DNA of 64,000 nucleotides from positions 1-64,000 of the forward strand of contig JAILXU010000014.1 in assembly GCA_045430275.1 (NCBI GenBank), given 5' to 3'. The position numbers were made by a program, and so were the translations under genes. This DNA comes from Oceanobacter sp045430275 (GTDB taxonomy: Bacteria; Pseudomonadota; Gammaproteobacteria; Pseudomonadales; Oceanobacteraceae). Below are positions 17,423-26,536 of the stretch, one piece after another. Every line of letters begins with the position of its first letter. The stretch's first letter is position 1. The notes beneath the pieces are model-generated. The model worked only from the letters and a program-made list of their open reading frames with translations, was not told where the DNA came from and did not search any database.

Positions 17423-19546
17423 TTGCGAGTTTTGCCCCCTGTTGTCCTGCTGGTGTGTTCGTCTTTATCTCACGGTGTTTCTTCCGAAGTGGTGGCTTCT
17501 GAAGCGGCTTCTTCTGCGTATCTCGATACCATCGTGGTGACGGCTTCCCGAACTGAGGAAACCCTGGCAGACACGCCTGCCCGGATGCAGGTACTGGACG
17601 CGACGACGATTGCGTCGCTGAACCCACGGGATGTCAAAGACGCTCTGCAGGTAGTGCCAGGGCTGCAGTTACGCCCGATTCATGGCAAGCACGGCACCGA
17701 AGTCTTTCTGCAAGGCATGGATGGCAATCGGGTGTTGGTGCTGGTCGATGGCTTGCCCATTTCTCCAACCACCGGTTCTACCGCTGATGTGACCCAGCTT
17801 GCGACGCTGGATATCCAGCAAATTGAAATCTTGCCCGGTGCGGCGTCAGCGCTGTATGGCAGTGCGGCGATGGGCGGGGTGGTGAATGTCATCACCCGGC
17901 CGCTGGATGCCGAACCTCGGGTCACGTTAAGCGCCAATGCGGGTGTCTTTCCGGGCAAGGAAGTTCACAACACGCCATTGCCGCAACGACACTATCAAGC
18001 CGTAGTGTCTACCGGTCTGGCCTCTGCCGGGCTGGGGGATCATCGGCTGCAGTTCAGCATTGATCACCGCGAATCTTCCGACTTCGATCTCAACCGCGAC
18101 AGTTACCCCACTAACCACTTTGACGGCCATCGCTCCAATATCGTGCTGCGTCTGGATTCCGACTGGGAAAACAGCCTGGGCGAAAGAGGCGGCAGCCGCT
18201 TTGTGGTCGAACACTTTCAGGCAACGCTGGAGAACCGCCAACTGACGCTGGCCAGCAACGAGGGGCGTAAGGAAGAAGATCTGACACGCTGGCGCTTTGT
18301 CGGCGGCGGCGATCAGGAAATGGGCCTGGGGCTGTTGTCCTGGGTTGCCATGTGGGAGCGCCAAACCGATCACACGGCCCAGTTGGATAACAGTTCCAAC
18401 CAGGTGGCGGGGAATATCTGGCGCAACCCGCATTACCAGCAAGGCAAGGTCGGCTTGCAGTGGAACGGCTTTGATCGTCTCAGTGATCTATGGGATATCG
18501 AGCTGGTGGCCGGGGCCGAGTTGTTTGGTGAAAGCATCGAGCAGCCGAAGCGTGAAATTGTGTTGAAATTACCCAATCCGTTGCCCGCCAATACGCTTGG
18601 CACGCGTCTGTTGGATAACACAGCACACGAACTTCACACCAGCGAAGTGCCATTCGAACGTCGCCGCGCGGTGGAGCTGTTTACCCAGGCAACGCTGGAT
18701 ATGTACGCCAGCGATACGTTTGAAATGGACCTGTCACCCGGTGTGCGTTGGCAGAATGACAGCGATTTCGGCAATGTGACTACTCCGTCAGTGGGGTTCC
18801 GACAAAGCATCGTGCTGGCCAATGACTGGAGTCTGCAAACCCGGCAATCGATAGGTGTGGGCTATCGGGTGCCCAATCTCAAGGAACGCTACTACCTCTT
18901 TGATCACAGCGTGCATGGTTACAAAGTGGTCGGAAACCCGACACTGGAGCCGGAGCGTTCACGCAGCATTCAGACCTCTCTGGTGCTGTCTGATCAGAAA
19001 GGTTTGCAGCTTGAAGTAGCGCTGTTTAACAGCCGCATTCATGACCTGATTGAGACCGAAGACACTGGTGAGCGTGAAAACAACGGCAAGGTAGCGATCC
19101 ACCGTTATGCCAACTACGCCAACACCCTGACCCGTGGCTACGATGTGTCAGCCCGCGTGTACATTCTGGACTGGTTGCAACAGCGCTTGTCCTATTCCTA
19201 TCTGGACGCCCGCGATCTGGATAAAAACGCTCCCTTGCCCAATCGGGCCAAACATCACGCCAAAGGCTACTGGCGGGTGATTTTCACTGACCGTCTGAGT
19301 GCCACAGTGACGGGCGAATACCAAAGTCCCATCTTTACCAAAATCAATACCAGCATCACCGACAGCGAGACCTCACCGGCTTACTGGCGTTGGGACGTGG
19401 CCGCCAACCTGGAGCTGACCGACAGTCTGCGCTGGTACAGCGGCATGAAAAACCTCACCGATGCCGTGCGTGATCCTCGCGATGAAAACGACAGACGCCT
19501 GACCGAAGGGCGCTATATCTACACCGGCTTTGAGCTGACGCTCTGA
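17423..19546 (+). CDS. TonB-dependent heme/hemoglobin receptor
   Basis: A 707-residue outer membrane receptor. The signal peptide LPPVVLLVCSSLSHGVSS is followed by the TonB box region (LDTIVVTASRTEE) and a plug domain with VNVITRPLD. The barrel has YRVPNLKERYYLFDH and GNPTLEPERS, a segment common in heme receptors, and ends in a strand typical of these barrels (FELTL). The start is a TTG at 17423 with GGAG 8 bases upstream; no in-frame ATG gives a signal peptide. It opens the heme operon, so the ligand is probably heme or hemoglobin. Confidence 0.87.
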   Translation: MRVLPPVVLLVCSSLSHGVSSEVVASEAASSAYLDTIVVTASRTEETLADTPARMQVLDATTIASLNPRDVKDALQVVPGLQLRPIHGKHGTEVFLQGMDGNRVLVLVDGLPISPTTGSTADVTQLATLDIQQIEILPGAASALYGSAAMGGVVNVITRPLDAEPRVTLSANAGVFPGKEVHNTPLPQRHYQAVVSTGLASAGLGDHRLQFSIDHRESSDFDLNRDSYPTNHFDGHRSNIVLRLDSDWENSLGERGGSRFVVEHFQATLENRQLTLASNEGRKEEDLTRWRFVGGGDQEMGLGLLSWVAMWERQTDHTAQLDNSSNQVAGNIWRNPHYQQGKVGLQWNGFDRLSDLWDIELVAGAELFGESIEQPKREIVLKLPNPLPANTLGTRLLDNTAHELHTSEVPFERRRAVELFTQATLDMYASDTFEMDLSPGVRWQNDSDFGNVTTPSVGFRQSIVLANDWSLQTRQSIGVGYRVPNLKERYYLFDHSVHGYKVVGNPTLEPERSRSIQTSLVLSDQKGLQLEVALFNSRIHDLIETEDTGERENNGKVAIHRYANYANTLTRGYDVSARVYILDWLQQRLSYSYLDARDLDKNAPLPNRAKHHAKGYWRVIFTDRLSATVTGEYQSPIFTKINTSITDSETSPAYWRWDVAANLELTDSLRWYSGMKNLTDAVRDPRDENDRRLTEGRYIYTGFELTL

Positions 19547-19568
19547 GCCGCCAACAGGGAATCCTCTT

Positions 19569-20726
19569 ATGCACACTTCTCGCAAGTTATCTTCTCGAAA
19601 GCCATTTCTGATGACGGCCCTGGCCTCTTCCATCATCCTGACCGGGTGTGGTGGCGATGATTCGGACAGCAGCAGTAACAGCAATAATACGCCAGACAAC
19701 AGCGACAAAAACTGGCAGTCATTACAAGTCAATGCAGCGGATTACGTCGCCTGGAAGTATGTCAGCCTGACCGATGGCAAGGTGCTGGAACTGAACGATG
19801 CCGCTGCTGCAACCTCAACCGACTGGCATCTGGCGTTCCGCCGTTCGGCGGTCAAGCTCAATGGTGGTGTCTCGGGATTGGGCAAGGTAGCTGGTGCGCT
19901 GGCGGATGCCCAGGCCGAGTTCTACAGCGATGACAAACCCTCCGCTTCGGTATTTACCAACGTCAATGCGGATACGGAAGCGGCAGCGCTGGACGTGGCT
20001 TACGATGTGGCGGCTCTGACGCTTAGCAAGGATACGTACCAACATGCGTTTGACGATTTCTACAGCTATAACCCCCAAACACACCAGATTTCTGCCAAAA
20101 CCGATACGTTCTGGATGTTGCGCCACGCCGATGGCCAGACCTACAGCAAGCTGACCATTGATGCGCTCAGCTACGGCAATGTCACGCTGAACTACGTCAC
20201 CCAGGCGGCAGACACCAGCCAGTTTGCCGCCACCGAACACACGCTGACGGCGGCTTTTGCTGAAGGTCAGACCCGCTTGTGTCTGGATCTGGATACAAAA
20301 ATTGCTGTCGATTGCAGCAGCACCGCCGACAGTTGGGACTTGATGTACGAAGTGAATACCGCCCAGCGAATTACCCGCATGTGGATGAACGGTGGCGTGG
20401 AAGGCAATGGCAATGCTGGTGCGTTTGGCAATCTGGGGGTTGCGGATAAGGACAACTACACCAGTGCTACCGACTCCAATGGTCAGGACATTAGCCGCCA
20501 TTACAGCACCGACTCCAGCCGCAGCGTATTTGCCGAGCACAGCTGGTATGCCTACAACCTGTCAGGCCAGCACAAACTGTTGCCGAACTTCCGCACCTAT
20601 CTGATAGACCTCGATAACGACGACAGCGGCTCTGCCCAATACACCGTGCAGATTGTCAATTACTACAGCCTGGGTGCCTCTGGTAGCCCGGAAATTCGCT
20701 TCCAGCCACTGAACCGAGGCAACTGA
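19569..20726 (+). CDS. HmuY-like heme-binding lipoprotein, probably two tandem domains
   Basis: A 385-residue lipoprotein with lipobox ILTGC and a Ser/Asn/Asp-rich linker (residues 27-45). DWHLAFRRSAVKLNGG near residue 80 is characteristic of HmuY family proteins. A related segment recurs near residue 255 (SWDLMYEVNTAQRI then MWMNGGVEGNG), which suggests two HmuY-like domains in tandem. HmuY of Porphyromonas captures heme at the surface and hands it to its TonB receptor. The location between the receptor and hmuS supports the same role here. The start has AGGGAA at correct spacing. Confidence 0.78.
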   Translation: MHTSRKLSSRKPFLMTALASSIILTGCGGDDSDSSSNSNNTPDNSDKNWQSLQVNAADYVAWKYVSLTDGKVLELNDAAAATSTDWHLAFRRSAVKLNGGVSGLGKVAGALADAQAEFYSDDKPSASVFTNVNADTEAAALDVAYDVAALTLSKDTYQHAFDDFYSYNPQTHQISAKTDTFWMLRHADGQTYSKLTIDALSYGNVTLNYVTQAADTSQFAATEHTLTAAFAEGQTRLCLDLDTKIAVDCSSTADSWDLMYEVNTAQRITRMWMNGGVEGNGNAGAFGNLGVADKDNYTSATDSNGQDISRHYSTDSSRSVFAEHSWYAYNLSGQHKLLPNFRTYLIDLDNDDSGSAQYTVQIVNYYSLGASGSPEIRFQPLNRGN

Positions 20727-20727
20727 G

Positions 20728-21909
20728 ATGAGCAATTGCGGTATTCTGAAAGAACTGGATCATCAATGGCGGCAGCTACTGACCGAAAACCCACAAATGC
20801 GCATTCGTGATGCAGCGGCTCAGCTGTGTGTCAGCGAAGCGGAGTTACTGGCATCCCAGATGGTGGTAGAGGAACCCCGTTATCTGGTGACCCGGCTGGA
20901 TGGCGAATATCGCAATCTGATGCGTGATCTCAAACCGTTGGGCAAGGTAATGGCCTTAACGCGCAACGATGCCATGGTGCATGAAAAAATCGGCGTTTAT
21001 GGGAACGTGACCGTACACGGAGCTATGGGGTTGGCGCTGGGTGTTATTGATTTGCGCATATTCTTCAACCACTTTGTTCATGCCTTTGCGGTAACGGAAG
21101 AAAGTCATGTTGGTGTGCGTTACAGCCTGCAGTTCTTTGATTCTACGGGCACCGCCGTACATAAGATTTACTCCACTAATAATACGGACTTGCTGGCGTT
21201 TGATCGGCTGGTCAATCGTTATCGGGCCAAGGAGCAAAGCCCGGTACTGGAAATCTCCGCCCCGGATGTGGAGAACCTGCTGACGGCTCCGCAGCAACTG
21301 AATATTGACCGCCTGCGTGAAGACTGGAGCGGCCTGAAAGACGTGCATCACTTCAATGCGATGCTGAAACAGCATCAGGTAGCGCGTATTCCGGCCTATC
21401 AGGTGGTCGGTATGCAGTACGCCCGTCCTTTAGCGACGGAAGCGTTTGACCAGGCATTGACACTGGCTTCGGAACGCAAGCTGTCGATCATGGTGTTTGT
21501 CGGTAATCGCGGCATGATCCAGATCCACACTGGCCCGATCAACAGCATCAAACGCACCGGCCCCTGGTTCAACATTCTGGATGGCGGTTTCAACCTGCAC
21601 GCTAATACCGACAGGATCAACCAGCTCTGGCTGGTTCGAAAACCGACCACCGACGGCATCATTACATCGCTGGAAATGTACGACCAGAACGGTCAGCAGC
21701 AGGCGCTGTTGTTTGGCGAGCGTGAAAACGGGCAGCCGGAATCTGCGAAGTGGCGTTCCTTGCTGGATGAGGTGTGTCGACAGCATGGCATCAACGAATC
21801 GTCCGCGAACGAAGCCTCTGCCGTGTCTGGCAGCACTCAATCCTGCAACCAACCCCAGCCCTGTAATACCTCCCTGTCCAACACCGCTACTGAGGAAGCC
21901 GTTCAATGA
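20728..21909 (+). CDS. hmuS: Hemin-degrading/heme-trafficking factor HmuS (HemS family)
   Basis: A 393-residue cytoplasmic protein of the HemS/ChuS/HmuS family with two homologous halves. VYGNVTVHGAMGLALGVIDL in the first half and IMVFVGNRGMIQIHTGP in the second are family signatures. Such proteins bind imported heme and either degrade it or pass it on. The ATG is 1 base after the HmuY-like gene stop, indicating coupling. About 45 low-complexity residues extend the C-terminus (SANEASAVSGSTQSC onward), longer than usual. Confidence 0.9.
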   Translation: MSNCGILKELDHQWRQLLTENPQMRIRDAAAQLCVSEAELLASQMVVEEPRYLVTRLDGEYRNLMRDLKPLGKVMALTRNDAMVHEKIGVYGNVTVHGAMGLALGVIDLRIFFNHFVHAFAVTEESHVGVRYSLQFFDSTGTAVHKIYSTNNTDLLAFDRLVNRYRAKEQSPVLEISAPDVENLLTAPQQLNIDRLREDWSGLKDVHHFNAMLKQHQVARIPAYQVVGMQYARPLATEAFDQALTLASERKLSIMVFVGNRGMIQIHTGPINSIKRTGPWFNILDGGFNLHANTDRINQLWLVRKPTTDGIITSLEMYDQNGQQQALLFGERENGQPESAKWRSLLDEVCRQHGINESSANEASAVSGSTQSCNQPQPCNTSLSNTATEEAVQ

Positions 21910-22802
21910 AACACTGGCGCACTCTATCTGGCCCGCTGTTTATGTCTCTGTGTCTGTCTCTGTTTGGGCAGATGGCCTTTGCCGGAGATTCTGCCCAGCG
22001 TGTGGTCTCGATTGATGGCTCGATTACCGAAATTATTTATGCCCTGAATGCCGAGGACATGCTGGTGGGCGTTGATACCACCAGCCGCTACCCGGACGCT
22101 GCCACGCAGTTACCGGATGTGGGGTATATGCGTCGCCTGTCAACGGAAGGCATTTTGTCATTACAGCCAACGCTGGTAATTGCCACTCAGGATGCTGGCC
22201 CGGAATTGGTGTTCGAGCAGTTGGCGGAAGCCGGTGTCAGTGTCCAGCGTGTTCACAACCGCTACACCCTGAACGGGGTACTGGACAAGATTGATCAGGT
22301 CGCGGCGGTGCTGGGCAAACAGCAAGCCGGAGCAGCTTTGCAAGCGCGCATTCGCCAGCGGACGGAACAGGCGCTGGCACGCATTCCGGTACCGACCTCG
22401 ACTGCAACGCCACCGCGTACCCTGTTTCTGCTGGGGGCTGGGGATCGTGGCCTGATGGCCGCCGGAGAAGGCACTCAGGCGGCGGCGATGATGACACTGG
22501 TCAAGGCCGATAACGTCGTCATGCATGCTGGTTACAAGCCGGTAAGCCCGGAAGGTGCGCTGATGCTATCACCGGACGTGGTGCTGGCGGCGCATACCGG
22601 TCGGCCCGGCCAGGCACCGAATGCAAAGCTGGATCAGACACTGGCAATGACGCCTGCCCAACAGCAAAACCGGGTGCATTCTCTGGATGTCAGTCTGGTA
22701 TTGGGCTTTGGCCCTCGCATTGCCGAGGCCGTTGAACAGATGGTGGATGTGCTGTATCCGGCTCCTGATGACGCTGGTTCTGATGTTGCGGCGGCGGAGT
22801 AA
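21906..22802 (+). CDS. hmuT: Periplasmic heme-binding protein HmuT
   Basis: A 298-residue ABC-transporter binding protein with an N-terminal signal peptide (LFMSLCLSLFGQMAFA). RVVSIDGSITEIIYALNAED is the first lobe, typical of the heme/siderophore/B12 binding-protein fold, and QRVHNRYTLNGVLDKI begins the long connecting helix. It collects heme in the periplasm and docks on HmuU. The ATG overlaps the hmuS stop by 4 bases (ATGA). Confidence 0.9.
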   Translation: MKHWRTLSGPLFMSLCLSLFGQMAFAGDSAQRVVSIDGSITEIIYALNAEDMLVGVDTTSRYPDAATQLPDVGYMRRLSTEGILSLQPTLVIATQDAGPELVFEQLAEAGVSVQRVHNRYTLNGVLDKIDQVAAVLGKQQAGAALQARIRQRTEQALARIPVPTSTATPPRTLFLLGAGDRGLMAAGEGTQAAAMMTLVKADNVVMHAGYKPVSPEGALMLSPDVVLAAHTGRPGQAPNAKLDQTLAMTPAQQQNRVHSLDVSLVLGFGPRIAEAVEQMVDVLYPAPDDAGSDVAAAE

Positions 22803-22810
22803 ATCCGGTT

Positions 22811-23932
22811 ATGGCGATGGCTGAAGTCAGTGTGGTTGAAGTTGCTGTGGTTGAAGCCCGCGTGGCCGAACCGCGCAGCACCCGTGTGGCATTGCCATCG
22901 TGGCGTACACCCTGGGTGATTGTTCCATTGTTGCTGGCAACCCTGTTGCTGATGGCGCTGTTTGCTCTGATGCAGGGGCCGGTGCCGCTGTCGCTGGATC
23001 ATGTGATGCAGTCACTGTGGCACGGCATGCTGGGCGAGCCGGTGCAGGGGCCAAATGACTGGGTGATACGCGAATTGCGTTTGCCTCGTGTGTTGTTGGC
23101 CTTGTTGGTGGGTGCCGGTCTGGCGGTTGCCGGAGTGGCTACTCAGGGCGTGTTCCGAAATCCATTGGCGGACCCCGGTTTGATCGGAGTCTCCAGCGGT
23201 GCAGCGTTGGCTGCCGTGGCGGTGATTGTGCTCAAGGACACTTGGCTCCAGGAATGGAGTCAGTTGACCGGGCCACTGGCGTTGCCGGTTGCTGCGTTTC
23301 TGGGAGGGCTGGCAGTCACGGTGCTGATGTACCGACTGGGCACCTGGGGCGGACAGACACACATTGCCACCCTGTTATTGGCCGGTGTCGCCATTAATGT
23401 GCTGGCCGGTGCCGCGACGGGCGTATTGACGTATATGGCCGATGATCAACAACTGCGCACCATGACGTTCTGGTCAATGGGCAGCCTGGCCTACGGCAAG
23501 TGGGATGAAATCCAGGTGCTGTTGGTATTGATTGGTCTGCCCATGCTGTTGTGTTTGCGTCTGGCCCGGCCTCTGAATGCGCTGCTGATGGGCGAGAACG
23601 TAGCCAATCACCTTGGTTTTGATGTTCAGCACACCAAGCGCTGGTTGCTGGGCATGGCGGCCCTGATGGTCGGCGCGGGTGTGGCGGTGGCGGGCATGAT
23701 CGGCTTTATCGGACTGGTGGTGCCGCATTTGTTGCGGCTGATGATTGGCCCGGATCATCGTTTACTGCTGCCGTTGTCGGCCCTGGCCGGTGGTTTGTTG
23801 CTGCTGGTGGCGGATACGCTGGCGCGTACCTGGATGCCGCCGTCGGATTTGCCCGTTGGTCTGATGATGGCGTTGATCGGTGGGCCGGTATTTCTGCTGT
23901 TACTGATGCAGCAAGTGCGGGGGAAAGGCTGA
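22811..23932 (+). CDS. hmuU: Heme ABC transporter permease HmuU
   Basis: A 373-residue FecCD-family permease with about 9-10 transmembrane helices. LRLPRVLLALLVGAGLAVAG, GVSSGAALAAVAV and GFIGLVVPHLLRLMIGPDH are the family landmarks. The first 40 residues (Val/Ala-rich, VEVAVVEARVAEPRS) form an unusual cytoplasmic extension before helix 1; the ATG at 22811 could be later in reality. It starts 8 bases after hmuT. Confidence 0.92.
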   Translation: MAMAEVSVVEVAVVEARVAEPRSTRVALPSWRTPWVIVPLLLATLLLMALFALMQGPVPLSLDHVMQSLWHGMLGEPVQGPNDWVIRELRLPRVLLALLVGAGLAVAGVATQGVFRNPLADPGLIGVSSGAALAAVAVIVLKDTWLQEWSQLTGPLALPVAAFLGGLAVTVLMYRLGTWGGQTHIATLLLAGVAINVLAGAATGVLTYMADDQQLRTMTFWSMGSLAYGKWDEIQVLLVLIGLPMLLCLRLARPLNALLMGENVANHLGFDVQHTKRWLLGMAALMVGAGVAVAGMIGFIGLVVPHLLRLMIGPDHRLLLPLSALAGGLLLLVADTLARTWMPPSDLPVGLMMALIGGPVFLLLLMQQVRGKG

Positions 23933-23934
23933 CT

Positions 23935-24723
23935 ATGCTGGTAGCACAAGAACTGAGTTATCGAATCGGAAATCGCTACCTGCTGCAGCCGCTCAATCTG
24001 GTGGTTCATCCCGGTGAACGGGTTGCTTTGCTGGGTGCCAATGGTGCGGGCAAATCCACCCTGTTGTCGTGTATCAGCGGTGACGTGAGTCATTACGGTG
24101 GCCAGATCTGGATGGCCTCTCACGACCTGGCGCGGTGCCCTCGGGCCTATCGTGCCCAGCATCTGGCGGTGATGCCTCAAAAGGTTGAGCTGGCGTTTCC
24201 GTTTACGGCACATCAGGTGGTGTTGATGGGGCGTGCGCCTCATGGCGATGAAAAAACCACGCGGCACTGGCAACAGCAGGTGATGGAACTGACTCAGGTC
24301 TGGCATCTGCGTGATCGATCCTACTCACGTTTATCAGGCGGTGAACAACAGCGCGTGCAACTGGCGCGGGTGCTGTTGCAAATCTGGGACGCCACCAGCG
24401 ATCAGGCCGACGGTGAATATTACCTGCTGCTGGATGAGTGCACCTCGGCGCTTGATCCCGCGCACCAGCACACCGTGATGAATGCCGTCAGTCAGTTATG
24501 TCAGCATCGCATTGGCATTCTGGCGGTGATGCACGATGTGGCTCTGGCAGCCTCCTGGGCCGACAGAGTTATGCTGCTCAAGGACGGACGCATGATTGCT
24601 TCAGGCAGTGTGGATCTACTGACCAGCAGTGCCCTGATGGAGCAATGCTACGACCTGCCCGAAGAACTCGCCTGGCAATACGCCCGCAGCAATCAGAACT
24701 GGTTGGACAGTCGTCGAGCCTGA
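23935..24723 (+). CDS. hmuV: Heme ABC transporter ATPase HmuV
   Basis: A 262-residue ABC ATPase. Walker A GANGAGKST, signature LSGGEQQRVQLARVL, Walker B YLLLDECTSALDP and a switch histidine in LAVMHDVALAAS are all intact. VMPQKVELAFPFTAHQVVLMGRAP is typical of HmuV. It starts 2 bases after hmuU and is the last gene of the heme operon. Confidence 0.93.
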   Translation: MLVAQELSYRIGNRYLLQPLNLVVHPGERVALLGANGAGKSTLLSCISGDVSHYGGQIWMASHDLARCPRAYRAQHLAVMPQKVELAFPFTAHQVVLMGRAPHGDEKTTRHWQQQVMELTQVWHLRDRSYSRLSGGEQQRVQLARVLLQIWDATSDQADGEYYLLLDECTSALDPAHQHTVMNAVSQLCQHRIGILAVMHDVALAASWADRVMLLKDGRMIASGSVDLLTSSALMEQCYDLPEELAWQYARSNQNWLDSRRA

Positions 24724-24783
24724 CTATTGCCGAACTACTACTGAGTCAATAGTCAAATGATATCGAAAACCTTACTTTTAGTG

Positions 24784-24822
24784 TTATTGATATTGCAAAT
24801 GATAAAGTTTACCATTTGATAA
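24784..24822 (+). promoter_or_regulatory. Possible Fur-regulated promoter of the second iron cluster
   Basis: TTGCAAATGATAAAGTTTACC followed by ATTTGATAA contains GCAAATGATAA half-sites of Fur-box type and CAAATG/CATTTG symmetry, 30-60 bases upstream of the lipoprotein gene. The match is partial. Confidence 0.4.
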
Positions 24823-24851
24823 AGAATTCAATAGCTCAATGGTAAGGACTT

Positions 24852-26453
24852 ATGAAACTGAAATATCTGGCGTATGTTATCGCGGCATTGTCTGCAGGCA
24901 CTCTGACGGCGTGTGGTAGCGATGACAGCAGTAGCAGCAACAACCAAGGTTCTCAGGTTGCGGATAAAGATTCAGACACCATCGCAGATGCGTCGGACAA
25001 CTGCCCGGATACGGCCAATCAGGATCAGAAAGACAGCGATGCCAACGGTAAGGGCGACGCTTGTGATGCCTTGCCAACCCAGTACACCTTCACCAGCCAG
25101 TTTGATGGTTTTGTCGGCGAAAGCACGATCTCCTACACAGGCCAGACCACTCGCCAGTTGCTGATCAGTGACCTGCTCGGTGCCGTCAAGGGCCTGACTG
25201 AAGACAACACCAAAACCGCAGCAGACGTAAAAAGTGATCTGATGTTCTACGTCAACGGCGATGTGGACAGCACGAATTACGCCTTCTCCATTGACGGTCA
25301 GACGGTGACTCCTGGCACGACTTACGGCGATGTCAGCACTGGCAAGAACCTGGCGGGCAAAATTGCCGGTGGTGATGGCACTGGCAGTGGCGAAACCGGC
25401 ACACTGCAAGGCGGCTTCTTTGGTTGGACGGAAGGTATGGACAGCACGCCGCTGCCAATTGAGCTGCTGGAAAACTACATTGACACCGTTGCGGGTCTGG
25501 CAACCGATGGTCAGAGCTTCAGCGTTGCAACGGCCAGCGGTAACGCCAATATTGACGATGTCACCTTGGATCAATACGGACGTGATTACGATCAGTTGAT
25601 CCAGAAATTCGTTCTGGGTGCGGTGGCCTTTTCCCAGGGCACGGCGGACTACCTGAGCACTGACTTCGCGTCAAAAAATACTCAGAAAGACGGCAAGCCG
25701 TACACCGATGCCGAGCACAAGTGGGACGAAGGCTTTGGCTACTTCGGTGCAGCGCGCAACTACAACGATTACACCGATCTGGAAATTCGTGCCAAAAGCG
25801 GTCGTCCTGAATACGCCAAGGGTTACCACGACACCAACGGTGATGGCCTGATTGACCTGCGTGCGGAAATCAACCTGGCCAACTCCACCAACTGCGCCAA
25901 GCGTGATGTGGGTACGGCAGGCAATGCCGCCGCGACTGACTTCACCAAAGAAACCTTTGATGCCTTTCTGCTGGGGCGTCGCATCCTGAGCAACGCCGCT
26001 GGCGGTACGCTGACGGCGGATCAACAAACCATCCTGACAGCGCAAATCAAGACCGCTGCGGTTACCTGGGAGAAATGTGTTGCCGCGACGGTGGTGCATT
26101 ACATCAATGACGTAACGGGCGACATGGGCAACTTCACGGCCGATAACACGTTTGCCGATGCATCCAATTTCTCCGATCTGTCCAAGCACTGGAGTGAAAT
26201 GAAAGGTTTCGCTCTGGGTCTGCAGTTTAGCCCTTACTCGCCATTCCGCAGCGGTGACGTGGCTGATATCGATGTGGACGACCTGAAAGAAGTGCTGACT
26301 CTGATGGGTGATGCGCCGGTTCTGGCCGATGGCACCCAGATGGGCACAGCCTTTACGGGCGGTGTGGATCAGTACAAGACTGACCTGCTGAAGGCCCGCG
26401 ATATTCTGCAAAAAGCTTATGAGTTCGACGCCACCAATACCGCCAACTGGTAA
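24852..26453 (+). CDS. DUF4856-type lipoprotein with thrombospondin-type-3-like calcium repeat
   Basis: A 533-residue lipoprotein with lipobox TLTAC. Residues 35-75 (DKDSDTIADASDNCPDTANQ and onward) form TSP3-like Asp-rich calcium-binding repeats. The rest matches what I recall of DUF4856 proteins: FTGQ-like QFDGFVGESTISYTGQT at the start, and KWDEGFGYFGAARNYND and HWSEMKGFALGLQFSPYSPF later. The biochemical function is unknown, but such genes often sit beside imelysin and TonB receptor genes, as here. The stop is followed by a double hairpin terminator. Confidence 0.78.
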   Translation: MKLKYLAYVIAALSAGTLTACGSDDSSSSNNQGSQVADKDSDTIADASDNCPDTANQDQKDSDANGKGDACDALPTQYTFTSQFDGFVGESTISYTGQTTRQLLISDLLGAVKGLTEDNTKTAADVKSDLMFYVNGDVDSTNYAFSIDGQTVTPGTTYGDVSTGKNLAGKIAGGDGTGSGETGTLQGGFFGWTEGMDSTPLPIELLENYIDTVAGLATDGQSFSVATASGNANIDDVTLDQYGRDYDQLIQKFVLGAVAFSQGTADYLSTDFASKNTQKDGKPYTDAEHKWDEGFGYFGAARNYNDYTDLEIRAKSGRPEYAKGYHDTNGDGLIDLRAEINLANSTNCAKRDVGTAGNAAATDFTKETFDAFLLGRRILSNAAGGTLTADQQTILTAQIKTAAVTWEKCVAATVVHYINDVTGDMGNFTADNTFADASNFSDLSKHWSEMKGFALGLQFSPYSPFRSGDVADIDVDDLKEVLTLMGDAPVLADGTQMGTAFTGGVDQYKTDLLKARDILQKAYEFDATNTANW

Positions 26454-26470
26454 GTACACATCGACATCCT

Positions 26471-26517
26471 GCCCGGCGCTTGCCGGGCTTTGAAAAGGCG
26501 CATTTATGCGCTTTTTT
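26471..26517 (+). terminator. Double hairpin terminator between the DUF4856 and imelysin genes
   Basis: The first hairpin is GCCCGGC-GCTT-GCCGGGC (26471-26488). The second, GCGCA-TTTA-TGCGC (26498-26511), is followed by six T residues. It lies 20 bases before the imelysin ATG, so it may set the ratio of lipoprotein to downstream gene expression. Confidence 0.75.
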
Positions 26518-26536
26518 GGTCTCTGGAGTAATTTAT

